From an uncultured Collinsella sp. (GTDB taxonomy: Bacteria > Actinomycetota > Coriobacteriia > Coriobacteriales > Coriobacteriaceae): DNA of 31,852 nucleotides. Below are positions 22,263-29,599 of the stretch, piece after piece. The stretch covers positions 1 through 31,852 of the forward strand of contig CABUUB010000016.1 of the NCBI GenBank assembly GCA_902494625.1, in the 5' to 3' direction. The translations under genes were made by a program, and so were the position numbers. The stretch's first letter is position 1, and the number at the start of each line of letters is the position of its first letter. The notes beneath the pieces are model-generated. The model searched no databases. It was not told the origin of the DNA and saw only the letters and a list, made by a program, of their open reading frames with translations.

Positions 22263-23546
22263 CTAAATAGTTTCCAGGAAGGCCTCGATGCGGGTCTGGA
22301 GCTGACCGGCATCCTCGCCGGCGTAGTCGGTCGTGATGTGCATAAACGGAATGCCGGCCTCCTCGGCGGCCTTCTCCACGGCAAACGATTCCATCTCGTA
22401 GAGCGTGCAGAACTGCAGGGCCACGTCGACGATGCCGTCGGCATGCAGGTCCTTGGCCATCTGGACAATGTCCTTCATACGCTGGTCGTTGGGCGTAAAG
22501 ACAGCGCAGTTGATCTTAAAGTAGCGCTCGGCGATGGCGTCGAGCATCTCGTCGACCGTCTCGCCGGACTCGTCGACCAGGTCCTTGTAGTAGCGCGAGC
22601 CCGTGCAGGACTCCTCGCCTACCACAACGCCGCCGGCCTTCTCGATAAGGTTGAACAGTTTCCAGTTGGGCACGGCCATGGGCGTACCGGTGTACAGGAT
22701 GCGCTTGGTGCCCTTGGGCGCCACGCCCTCGCCAGCCTCAACGCGCTGCTCGCACTCAGCCGCCATATCGTTAATGGCTCCGGTCAGACGCGGCGTGTCA
22801 TCCATAAAGGCGGCCTGAACGGTCAGCAGGCTGTCGAGACCGCTGATGGGCGCCGGATCGGCAGCGCGGGTCGCAGCCAGACGCTGCAGGGCGCGACGCT
22901 TCTCGTTGACGGCGTGGGTGGCAGCCTTCAGGCGCTCGGGCGTAATCTTGACGCCGCACTCGTCCTCGATCTTGGCCGCGAGCTTCTTGACCTCGGCCTT
23001 CCAGGTCACGAGCGTCGACTCGTCGTGCACGTTGGGGATATCCATGACGTACATGTTCTTTTGCGTGGCAAAGAACTCGTAGGCCTTCTTCTTGCCATCG
23101 CAGGTGTTCTCGCCCACCACCAGGTCGCTCGACTCAATGTAGGGGCAGACCTCGCCCAGCTTAAAGCCGGCAAAGCTCTTAATGAGCGGACAGGTGTTGC
23201 GCGGCAGATGCTCCTCGACCTTGTCGGTCGCCCAGTCGGCACCCGAGCACAGGCCCACAGGAATGCCGTCACAGGCAAGTACGATCTCCTCGGGCACGTA
23301 GACGCAGAACGAACCGACGATCTTGGTGGCCTCGCCGGCCTCCTTCTTGTCGAGCATCTCCTTAATACGGCCACTGTGGATGTTGGTGGCGACAAAATCC
23401 AGGTAGGACGTGGACTTGGGGCGATTATTCTGCGTCAGGAACATATCGCCGTACATCTGGCCCACGGCGCCCAGCAGCATGTCGTGGTCGGCAAGATTCA
23501 TGCCGAGGCTCTCCCACATCGGATGGAAATCAAATTCTTCAGCCAT
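22263..23546 (-). CDS. Double-cubane-type anaerobic reductase, 2-hydroxyacyl-CoA dehydratase (HgdB/YjiM) family, paralogue 1
   Basis: A 427-residue protein homologous to the 387-residue neighbour, with an N-terminal extension of about 40 residues (MAEEFDFHPMWESLGMNLAD). Shared cysteines are Cys81, Cys100, Cys119 (NTCPLIKSFAGFKLGE), Cys134, Cys149 (GENTCDGKKKAYEFF), Cys314 (GEESCTG), Cys347 and Cys380. NTCPLIKS and TCDGKKK are hallmarks of double-cubane-cluster reductases. Having two different paralogues could mean a heterodimer, as in the alpha/beta subunits of 2-hydroxyacyl-CoA dehydratases, or two separate enzymes sharing one activase. The start at 23546 has AGAGGGGAACC upstream. It is the first large gene of the selenium-linked operon. 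Confidence 0.88.
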   Translation of the reverse strand: MAEEFDFHPMWESLGMNLADHDMLLGAVGQMYGDMFLTQNNRPKSTSYLDFVATNIHSGRIKEMLDKKEAGEATKIVGSFCVYVPEEIVLACDGIPVGLCSGADWATDKVEEHLPRNTCPLIKSFAGFKLGEVCPYIESSDLVVGENTCDGKKKAYEFFATQKNMYVMDIPNVHDESTLVTWKAEVKKLAAKIEDECGVKITPERLKAATHAVNEKRRALQRLAATRAADPAPISGLDSLLTVQAAFMDDTPRLTGAINDMAAECEQRVEAGEGVAPKGTKRILYTGTPMAVPNWKLFNLIEKAGGVVVGEESCTGSRYYKDLVDESGETVDEMLDAIAERYFKINCAVFTPNDQRMKDIVQMAKDLHADGIVDVALQFCTLYEMESFAVEKAAEEAGIPFMHITTDYAGEDAGQLQTRIEAFLETI

Positions 23547-23709
23547 GACGGTTCCCCTCTCGAACCAAAAACGGATAACAGCGGTATCGATGCACGACGG
23601 ACGGCGATTGCCCGGCCGTGCTCAAACCCGGAATTTTGGGGAACCTGCTTTGCAGCTGATTATTTAGTTGTGCGTCGTCTCTCCCGGAGCCGTGAACATA
23701 CCTGCTCAT
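23539..23709 (-). CDS. Possible 56-residue small ORF coupled to the reductase gene (unproven)
   Basis: This ORF begins at the ATG at 23709, overlapping the stop of the preceding 22-codon leader ORF (ATGA), and ends 8 bases inside the start of the reductase gene. The peptide begins MSRYVHGSGRDDAQLNNQL and ends REGNRHG. No family is recognised and the composition is unremarkable. The end-to-end overlaps suggest translational coupling, but chance is possible. Confidence 0.3.
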   Translation of the reverse strand: MSRYVHGSGRDDAQLNNQLQSRFPKIPGLSTAGQSPSVVHRYRCYPFLVREGNRHG

Positions 23710-23774
23710 ATGCGACTCCGAGCCATATATAGGGCGCGCGCGGCAACGCGGCGAATGTATGTCGTCTGCGGCAT
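23706..23774 (-). CDS. Possible 22-residue leader peptide upstream of the double-cubane/selenium operon
   Basis: The ORF MPQTTYIRRVAARALYMARSRI starts at 23774, 8 nt after a perfect AAAGGAGGG, the best ribosome binding site in this intergenic region, and ends in TGA (23706-23708). It has five arginines in 22 residues. It follows the candidate promoter by about 30 nt, so ribosomes should load here first. A leader or attenuation role is inference. Confidence 0.45.
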   Translation of the reverse strand: MPQTTYIRRVAARALYMARSRI

Positions 23775-23804
23775 ATGCGCACCCTCCTTTACAAGTTAAG
23801 GTCA

Positions 23805-23833
23805 ACTATATCAACGGTCGTCGACCATGCGAA
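23805..23833 (-). promoter_or_regulatory. Candidate promoter of the double-cubane/selenium operon
   Basis: On the minus strand TTCGCA (23828-23833), a 17-nt spacer and TATAGT (23805-23810) precede the leader ORF. The -10 matches 5 of 6 consensus positions and the -35 matches 4 of 6. The element lies inside a TCAACGGT...ACCGTTGA dyad. Confidence 0.5.
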
Positions 23834-23842
23834 CACCGTTGA
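23811..23842. promoter_or_regulatory. Candidate operator: inverted repeat TCAACGGT-N16-ACCGTTGA
   Basis: Perfect 8-bp arms at 23811-23818 and 23835-23842 bracket the -35 region of the candidate promoter. A smaller palindrome GGTCGTCGACC (23816-23826) lies inside. The layout suits a dimeric repressor or activator. No regulator gene is nearby. Confidence 0.55.
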
Positions 23843-23975
23843 CATTCGTACGACAGCGTCGTGTGCCGTCGTTTAATAAATAATTATCTGTGTTGATAAG
23901 AGTTTGTCATCCATCATTCGGCGAACGGCAAGACAAAGCCGCCGAGGCTTATATCCCCGACGGCATTACCCGGCG

Positions 23976-25046
23976 CTATCGACAAACCAAATGGATCTTA
24001 CTCGCATCGAAGTGCATGCGCAGCGTCTCGCCTGCTTGCGGCAGCTCGTCGACAGGCACGCCCACCTTGTTGACCTTCCACTGCAGACGTGTGGGCGCAT
24101 CGACGCGCGGCACGTCCAGCAGCACCAGCCGCTCAAAGCGCGAATCGCTCACACGGGCCACGTGCAAATCATAGCTGTTGCGGCCCCGCTCCGCGCGATT
24201 GTCAACATGGAAGTAGCTTGCGCGAATGCCCAGGTACGCCACATCATCGGGAACCTCGCGACCCACGTTAAAGGTCATGCCCCAGTCGAGGGCCTCAACT
24301 TCTTCGTCGCCGATCTTGCGCGCCCGGCTTGTGTTCTTGCAGCCCGTCAAGCGCAGCGCCGCCAGCGTCTGCGGGCGGCGGACCACGTCCTCGACGGAGC
24401 CGATCTCCTCGACATGCCCGTCGTGCATCACGCAGATGCGCTGGCAGAGGCGGCATGCTTCGTCGATGTCGTGGCTCACATAGAGCACGGTGCGGTTGCA
24501 CACATCGAACAGGTCGAGCATGTTCTGCTCGAGGGCACTCTTAAGATAGGAATCAAGTGCGCTCATGGGCTCGTCGAACATAAAAATGCCCGGGTGTGCC
24601 GCCACCATGCGGGCAAGCGCCACACGTTGCTGCTGACCGCCCGAGAGTCGCGCGGGATAGCGGTCGGCAAAATCCGCCAGACCGAAAATGCCCAGATAGC
24701 GCTCGGCGAGCTTTTTGCGCGCGGCGGCGTCGCCCGCATCCTTTACGCCGGCGCATACGTTATCGGCCACCGTCATGTTGGGAAACAGCTGATAGTTTTG
24801 GAACAACAGGGCGCATTTTCGCTCCTGGGGGGACAGGTTGATGCCCGCCGCCGAGTCAAAAAAGGTCACGCCGTTGACGGCGATCTTGCCCTCGTCGGGC
24901 GTCTCCACGCCAGCGATGCAGCGCAGCGTACAGCTCTTGCCGCAACCCGAGGCGCCCAGCAGCGCCACGCGCTCCTCGCCGGCCTCAAGCTGCATGTCGA
25001 GCATAAACCCGGGATAACGTTTCTTAATATCCAAAACGAGCGACAT
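23976..25046 (-). CDS. modC: Molybdate ABC transporter ATP-binding protein ModC
   Basis: A 356-residue ABC ATPase. Walker A GASGCGKS is at 31-38, the Q-loop Gln at 83, signature LSGGQ at 134-138, Walker B MFDEP ending in Glu159, and the switch His192. After about residue 230 comes a C-terminal regulatory region of the TOBE/MOP type seen in ModC (weakly conserved here). ATP hydrolysis would drive molybdate import through ModB. The ATG at 25046 lies 3 nt after the modB stop. Tungstate or sulfate specificity cannot be excluded by this subunit alone; modA and the adjacent Moco genes favour molybdate. Confidence 0.9.
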   Translation of the reverse strand: MSLVLDIKKRYPGFMLDMQLEAGEERVALLGASGCGKSCTLRCIAGVETPDEGKIAVNGVTFFDSAAGINLSPQERKCALLFQNYQLFPNMTVADNVCAGVKDAGDAAARKKLAERYLGIFGLADFADRYPARLSGGQQQRVALARMVAAHPGIFMFDEPMSALDSYLKSALEQNMLDLFDVCNRTVLYVSHDIDEACRLCQRICVMHDGHVEEIGSVEDVVRRPQTLAALRLTGCKNTSRARKIGDEEVEALDWGMTFNVGREVPDDVAYLGIRASYFHVDNRAERGRNSYDLHVARVSDSRFERLVLLDVPRVDAPTRLQWKVNKVGVPVDELPQAGETLRMHFDASKIHLVCR

Positions 25047-25049
25047 AGC

Positions 25050-26492
25050 TTATCGACCTCCCTGCGGGGCCGCACCATCGCGCATGAGCTCGACCAGCGC
25101 CTCGCGATCGATACGCAAGGCATCACCGCCCGCCGGGTCGAGCGAATCGCCCTGTCCGGCGAGATCTTTGGCTTGTTTGTACTCCGCATGGGAAAGGCCC
25201 CGCTCGCGATACTTCTGCGAATGAGCGGTGTACATGTTGATGAACAGGATGACTAGGAAACTAAACGCGATCACGACGACGACCCAAAAGAGGGCCACCG
25301 ACGTGTTGCCGCCCATCCACTCAAAGTAGATGGCGATGGGGATGGTCTGCGTAATGCCGGCGTAGTTGCCCGCAAAGAACAGGGTGCAGCCAAACTCGCC
25401 CATGGCACGCGCGAAGGCGAGCACCGTGCCGGCGGCGATGGAGGGCCAGCCGAGCGGCATCATAAGCTTGGTGAAGATGCGACGCTCGGACCAGCCCAGC
25501 GTGCGCGCCGCATCGAGCATCTGCGTGTCGAGGCTCTCGAAGGCTCCGAGCGCCGTACGGTAGACCAGGGGAAACGACACCACGACGGCCGAAATGACCG
25601 CCGCGGGCCAGGTAAAGACGATCGAGACGCCGTGCGCGATGAGCCACTGGCCCACCCCGGTCGAGCGGCCAAACAGCATGAGGAGCAGAAAGCCGCAGAC
25701 CGTGGGCGGCAGCACCATAGGGATGGTAAAGACCGAGTCGAGCAGACCCTTGATGCGACTCGAGGTACCCATAGTCTTCCACGCGGCGAACAGGCCCAGC
25801 GCAAAGGAGATCAACAGGGCAAGGCCGCTCGTTTTTATGGACACCCAAAACGGTCGATAGTCGATGTCGCCTAAAAAGGAGGCCAGTGAGGTCAAGGGCC
25901 CCTGCTCATTCCGCAACACGACAGACGATGCTTCTACCATTTGAGCGCTATCAAGCCAACGCGCGCCGCCCTTGGCATCACCCGAGGCTGATGCAATCAC
26001 CACATAGCGGTCCCCATCCGCACCGCGCTCGTCAAAGCCATAGGTATACCCACCGGCATCAAACGTTGTTTCCGCCGTCACATACCAAGGAAGATCCACG
26101 TCCCCTAACTGCGCACCCCCCATGCAGTTTGCGCTGTCGAGCTTACAGACGAGGGCCTTGAGACCCGATACGCACTCGTTGTCCTGCGGATCCAATCCAT
26201 ACTTCTCGACCGCCTTGGGCGATATCCACACCACAACGCGATCGGCAGCAGGCGCCACTACAAGGTCCACGTCCTCGTCAACGGGAAACCGGTAGCCCTC
26301 AGGCTGGCCCTCCATGGTACGGGCGGTCCCCTTGGCCAACCGCTCAAAACCCTCGATCCCATAGGAAAGCCCATGAGCGGTCGCAGCAACCTGGGCCCCG
26401 TCCTCAGTGTCCCCAGCAAGCGCAAATCCCGGCACCCAGCAAAGCGCGAAGATCAAAGCACAGGCGACAAGCATGCGGAATCTATTAAGCAC
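25050..26492 (-). CDS. modB: Molybdate ABC transporter permease ModB with a large N-terminal extracytoplasmic domain
   Basis: The C-terminal half (about residues 215-450) is a standard ModB/CysT permease: hydrophobic helices with VLPPTVCGFLLLMLFGR, and the ATPase-docking EAA loop around SLDTQMLDAARTLGWSERRIF. Unusually, it is preceded by a signal-like segment (about residues 7-27, MLVACALIFALCWVPGFALA) and about 185 residues of soluble sequence with cysteines at 107, 116 and 123. Total length is 480 against about 230 for E. coli ModB. I prefer the GTG at 26492, with GGAG 6 nt upstream; the ATG at 26474 lacks a ribosome site and a GTG at 26561 would overlap modA. The tail after the last helix is charged. 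Function of the extra domain is unknown. Confidence 0.85.
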   Translation of the reverse strand: MLNRFRMLVACALIFALCWVPGFALAGDTEDGAQVAATAHGLSYGIEGFERLAKGTARTMEGQPEGYRFPVDEDVDLVVAPAADRVVVWISPKAVEKYGLDPQDNECVSGLKALVCKLDSANCMGGAQLGDVDLPWYVTAETTFDAGGYTYGFDERGADGDRYVVIASASGDAKGGARWLDSAQMVEASSVVLRNEQGPLTSLASFLGDIDYRPFWVSIKTSGLALLISFALGLFAAWKTMGTSSRIKGLLDSVFTIPMVLPPTVCGFLLLMLFGRSTGVGQWLIAHGVSIVFTWPAAVISAVVVSFPLVYRTALGAFESLDTQMLDAARTLGWSERRIFTKLMMPLGWPSIAAGTVLAFARAMGEFGCTLFFAGNYAGITQTIPIAIYFEWMGGNTSVALFWVVVVIAFSFLVILFINMYTAHSQKYRERGLSHAEYKQAKDLAGQGDSLDPAGGDALRIDREALVELMRDGAAPQGGR

Positions 26493-26560
26493 GAAAAGCT
26501 CCAAGCGAATACGAGGACGGAGTGAAACACAAAACGATGGAATTATCGCGCCAAGCCGCA

Positions 26561-27433
26561 CTACGCGGAAAGCTCAAAGCCGTACTTAGCCCAAATCTTC
26601 TGAGCCTTCTTGTTGGACAGGCAAAAGTCGATGAACGCCTTGGCTTCGTCGGCATGCTCGGAGCTCTCGGCAACGGCACCCGGGTACACGATGGGCTTGT
26701 GCGAATCCTCGGGGCACACGAAGGCCTCCTCGATGCCGTCGTAGCGGAAGATATCGGAGCTGTAGACAAAACCGGCTACGCAGTCGCCCGTAGAGACGTA
26801 AGACGCAGCGGTGCCGACCTTATCGGCCAGGGCCACCTTGTCGGCGAGTTCGGGCGCATACTCGCCGTCGTCACCCTCGGTGCCGGTGTAGAGGCCCACG
26901 GAGGCCAGGGCCTGGTTGGCGTACTTGCCGGCAGGAACGGTCTTGGCGTCGCCAATGGCGATCTTGCCGTCCAGATTCGCGACGTCGGCGATGGCCTCGA
27001 CCTTGGTGTCGGAGCCCTCGGCGCGAATGATCACGAGGTCGTTGACGAACATGTCCTCACGTGTATCGGCGTCGACGAGTTCGGCGGTCTCAGCGTCATC
27101 CATGGTGCCCTTGGAAGCGGTGATAAGCACGTCGACGGCGGCACCGGCACGCATCTGCTCAACGAGGTCGCCGGAGGCCTTAAACTGCGTGTCGGCAAAG
27201 GTGGTGCCGGTCTGGTCGGTGTAGAGCTCCTGGACCTCGGGCAAAGCCTTCTCGAGCGAGTTGGCGGCAAAGACCTGCAGCTCGACAGCTTTCTTAGAAG
27301 ACGCCTCAGCAGAACCGGCATCGGATCCGGCCGGCTCAGACGTCTTGCTACCCGAGCAGCCGGCAAGACCAAGGCTGGTAGCGGCGACAGCAGAAAGCGA
27401 GACGAATCCGCGGCGAGAAACCATATCGAACAT
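26561..27433 (-). CDS. modA: Molybdate-binding lipoprotein ModA
   Basis: A 290-residue periplasmic-type binding protein. The N-terminus has a twin-arginine-like SRRGFVSL (residues 6-13), a hydrophobic stretch and a lipobox LAGC with Cys26 as lipid anchor, then a Ser/Ala-rich linker. The mature start VELQVFAANSLEKAL matches the ModA pattern of an early Ser contacting the oxyanion; later ITASKGTMDDAE and PAGKYANQAL correspond to other ModA ligand regions. I use the ATG at 27433 (MFDMVSRRGF), with AAAGGG 6 nt upstream. First gene of the Mod operon; a near-perfect dyad overlaps its candidate -10. Confidence 0.92.
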   Translation of the reverse strand: MFDMVSRRGFVSLSAVAATSLGLAGCSGSKTSEPAGSDAGSAEASSKKAVELQVFAANSLEKALPEVQELYTDQTGTTFADTQFKASGDLVEQMRAGAAVDVLITASKGTMDDAETAELVDADTREDMFVNDLVIIRAEGSDTKVEAIADVANLDGKIAIGDAKTVPAGKYANQALASVGLYTGTEGDDGEYAPELADKVALADKVGTAASYVSTGDCVAGFVYSSDIFRYDGIEEAFVCPEDSHKPIVYPGAVAESSEHADEAKAFIDFCLSNKKAQKIWAKYGFELSA

Positions 27434-27477
27434 ATTCAACCCTTTCGGACCTTGTGCCCGGGTACCCCACCGCGGGC

Positions 27478-27499
27478 TATAATCTGCAATCAGATTATA
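27478..27499 (-). promoter_or_regulatory. 22-bp perfect dyad over the modA -10 region (candidate operator)
   Basis: TATAATCTG-CAAT-CAGATTATA is a perfect 9-bp inverted repeat 45-66 nt upstream of the modA start. On the minus strand its first arm begins with TATAAT (27494-27499), a consensus -10, so a protein bound to the dyad would block RNA polymerase. A molybdate-responsive repressor is an obvious candidate, but the sequence is not the E. coli ModE consensus. Confidence 0.6.
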
Positions 27500-27508
27500 C
27501 TTTTGCGC

Positions 27509-27536
27509 GAATAATGATAGTGAGAAATTATTCTCG
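27509..27536. promoter_or_regulatory. AT-rich inverted repeats and shared AATTATTCTCG motif upstream of modA
   Basis: GAATAAT (27509-27515) and ATTATTC (27527-27533) form a 7-bp dyad, and GAGAA-ATTA-TTCTC (27522-27535) a second one. The 11-mer AATTATTCTCG (27526-27536) recurs exactly at 13766-13776 upstream of the formate dehydrogenase operon in the same orientation. Confidence 0.45.
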
Positions 27537-27636
27537 TCAGAGAATATAGTTTCGAGTTAGCGTGCACCTCGGCGTCGCTTCGGTGGAAAACAAAAGCGGA
27601 GCAGCCGTTCAGGTCGCCCCGCCGCAGGTAAACCGC

Positions 27637-28116
27637 TTAGTTGGTATGTCCGCCGCCCGCTGTCATCTGAGCCGCATGCTCCAGCTGGTCCGCTATGGCC
27701 TCCCAGCTTTCGCGGGCGGCCTTTGTAGAACCAGGAAAGTTTACGACAAGTGTATGACCTCGTTGCATGCAAATAGCGCGCGAGAGCATGGCGCGGCGCG
27801 TCTTGGTCATCGAGTACGCGCGAATCGCCTCGGCAATACCCGGCACATCGCGGTCGCAGACGGCACGCGTCGCCTCGGGCGTCACATCGCGCATCGAAAG
27901 CCCCGTGCCGCCGCAGGTGAGCACGACATTGGCGTGGCACTCATCGGCGGCTTCCACAATGGCATCACCAATCTCGCTGACGTCATCACGCACGACCACA
28001 TGTGAGGCGACCGCCCAGCCCTGCGCCTCGATAAGTTCCTCGAGTGCGGCCCCAGCCTCGTCCTGGGCAAGATCGCGCGTATCCGAGCACGTCACGATCG
28101 ATATCTTCAACTCCAT
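27637..28116 (-). CDS. mog: MogA/MoaB family molybdopterin adenylyltransferase
   Basis: A 159-residue MoCF-biosynthesis protein that adenylates molybdopterin before molybdenum insertion by MoeA. The family motif CGGTGLSMRDVTPEAT spans residues 68-83, with Asp77 in the RDxTP position and the Gly-rich loop for nucleotide binding. The length is closer to MoaB (about 170) than to E. coli Mog (195), so the exact subfamily is open; in organisms with only one copy it acts as the adenylyltransferase. The ATG at 28116 (MELKISIVTC) has AGGAGG 6 nt upstream and lies 10 nt after the moeA stop, an operon with moeA. It ends 203 nt before modA. Confidence 0.88.
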   Translation of the reverse strand: MELKISIVTCSDTRDLAQDEAGAALEELIEAQGWAVASHVVVRDDVSEIGDAIVEAADECHANVVLTCGGTGLSMRDVTPEATRAVCDRDVPGIAEAIRAYSMTKTRRAMLSRAICMQRGHTLVVNFPGSTKAARESWEAIADQLEHAAQMTAGGGHTN

Positions 28117-28126
28117 AGTGTTCCTC

Positions 28127-29389
28127 CTACAACACGGTGCCCTCGGGCAGGTCGACGCGAACAACGTCCACGACATCTCCCGCCTTGAGCTCGCACGGTC
28201 CTTCGTCAATACGCAGCAGGCAGTTGGCCCGCTGCATCGTGCCGAGCAGCGCCGAATTCTGCGTCTTGGCCTCGGTCACCAGCAGCTCACCGGTCTCGGG
28301 GTCGCGCAAAACCGTGGCGCGATCGAAGAAGCGTCGGTCCTGGCGCTTTTTCACACCGTGCGTGAGCGTCGCCTGCTGCACGGGACGCGCACCCTCGGCA
28401 AAGCCGCGCATCTTGCGAATTGCCGGACGGGCAAGCATCTCAAAGCCCACGTACGCCGCCGCGGGATTGCCCGAAAGCCCCAAATACGGCTTGCCCCCAA
28501 GCAGGCCAAACGTGATGGCCTTGCCGGGACGCATCGAGATGCGGTCGAACAGCACCTCGCCCTCGCGCTGGACCAGCGCCGTCACGTAGTCGTAATCGCC
28601 CGCTGAGGCGCCACCGCTCGTAATGACAAAATCGCACTCTTGCACGGCGCGATGAACGAGCTCGGCGATTGCCTGCTCATCATCAGGAGCGATGCCAAAG
28701 AACACCGGATCTGCCCCGGCATCGAGCGCTTCGGCCATTAACGCCGACGAGTTGGAGTCGCGAATCTGCCCGCGCGCCGGCACGTTGCTCGGTGCGACCA
28801 GTTCCGTGCCCAGTGAGATGATGCCTACACGCGGGGCAGCGTGCACCTTCACGCTCGCGTATCCGGCGCTTGCCAGCAGACCCGCGCCCGCCGGAGCCAC
28901 GACCTCGCCGGCGTGCATCACAACATCGCCGGCATGGGCTTCCTCAGCAGCCGAGCGAACGTTCTCCCCCACCTTGGCCGGCGCCGAGAAGCGAACGTGC
29001 GAGCCCTCGTTGCCGTCGCCATCGAGTACGTCGACGATCTCGTATTTCACCACGGCATCGGCACCTTCGGGCACCGGCGCGCCTGTCATAATGCGGACCG
29101 CCTCGCCCGCGCCGATTGCGCCCTCAAAGACATGGCCCGCTGCCTCGTGCCCTACGACGGAGAGCGTCATCGGAGTGTCAGCGGTGGCCGCAGCAAGATC
29201 GGCTGTGCGCACGGCATATCCGTCCATAGCGCTGTTGGCAAACGGCGAAATGTCGATATCGGCCACCGCGTCCTCGGCCAAGGGAAGACCGGCGGCCTGC
29301 CACACGGGAATCTCGACAAGATCGGCCGGAGCAACGTGCGACATAACAATCGACTGCGCGTCCTCCAGCGGAATGAGTTTCTCTGCCAT
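28127..29389 (-). CDS. moeA: Molybdopterin molybdenumtransferase MoeA
   Basis: A 420-residue enzyme inserting molybdate into adenylated molybdopterin. Family motifs: SPFANSAMDGYAV (49-61), RIMTGAPVPEGADAVV (99-114), the MoCF-binding loop TSGGASAGDYDYV (257-269) and GLSGNPAAAYVGFE (304-317). Four-domain MoeA length is normal (about 410). I start at the ATG at 29389 (MAEKLIPLED) with GAGG 5 nt upstream. It is the first gene of a two-gene moeA-mog operon upstream of modABC; all serve the molybdenum cofactor of FdhF. Confidence 0.94.
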   Translation of the reverse strand: MAEKLIPLEDAQSIVMSHVAPADLVEIPVWQAAGLPLAEDAVADIDISPFANSAMDGYAVRTADLAAATADTPMTLSVVGHEAAGHVFEGAIGAGEAVRIMTGAPVPEGADAVVKYEIVDVLDGDGNEGSHVRFSAPAKVGENVRSAAEEAHAGDVVMHAGEVVAPAGAGLLASAGYASVKVHAAPRVGIISLGTELVAPSNVPARGQIRDSNSSALMAEALDAGADPVFFGIAPDDEQAIAELVHRAVQECDFVITSGGASAGDYDYVTALVQREGEVLFDRISMRPGKAITFGLLGGKPYLGLSGNPAAAYVGFEMLARPAIRKMRGFAEGARPVQQATLTHGVKKRQDRRFFDRATVLRDPETGELLVTEAKTQNSALLGTMQRANCLLRIDEGPCELKAGDVVDVVRVDLPEGTVL

Positions 29390-29599
29390 ATGCACCTCTT
29401 AATGCCACGGCGCACAACAGGGGCGCCAATTCTTTATGCTTGTCTCAGTATAATCCCCCGACGCACAACCGCGACTCGGCCTGTACCCGCAAATATACCT
29501 GTCGGTTGCAGGCCGCGAAACAGAATGGAAACCAACCCACCGGCTCGTCGCGTTTACCGCGTTTTATAATGCTTGCGTTGCAACCTAAAAGAGGAACGT
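29390..29599. other. 210-bp divergent intergenic region between moeA and the CLC gene
   Basis: It contains a TATAAT at 29449-29454 and a second TATAAT at 29565-29570 on the plus strand, the latter 30 nt before the CLC start and thus its likely -10; no good -35 is visible for either. I looked for a fluoride (crcB) riboswitch upstream of the CLC gene and did not recognise one. Confidence 0.5.

Larger units (their letters stand above)
23547..23975. other. 429-bp intergenic region between modC and the double-cubane operon
   Basis: It holds the leader ORFs, promoter and dyad described separately (23539-23842), an AT-rich stretch (23870-23900), and near the modC end a small hairpin AAGCC-GCCGA-GGCTT (23936-23950), followed on the minus strand by TTTGTCTT, a weak terminator candidate for the Mod operon. 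No larger gene is supported. Confidence 0.6.

Noticed and set aside
23706..23742. Readthrough of the leader ORF TGA as a third selenocysteine
   Set aside because: No convincing SECIS hairpin follows, and the TGA overlaps an ATG in a typical ATGA junction. Readthrough would give only a short tail before a TAA.
29400..29599. Fluoride riboswitch upstream of the CLC gene
   Set aside because: The conserved core of the crcB motif could not be recognised by reading; left as a finding to test, not a feature.
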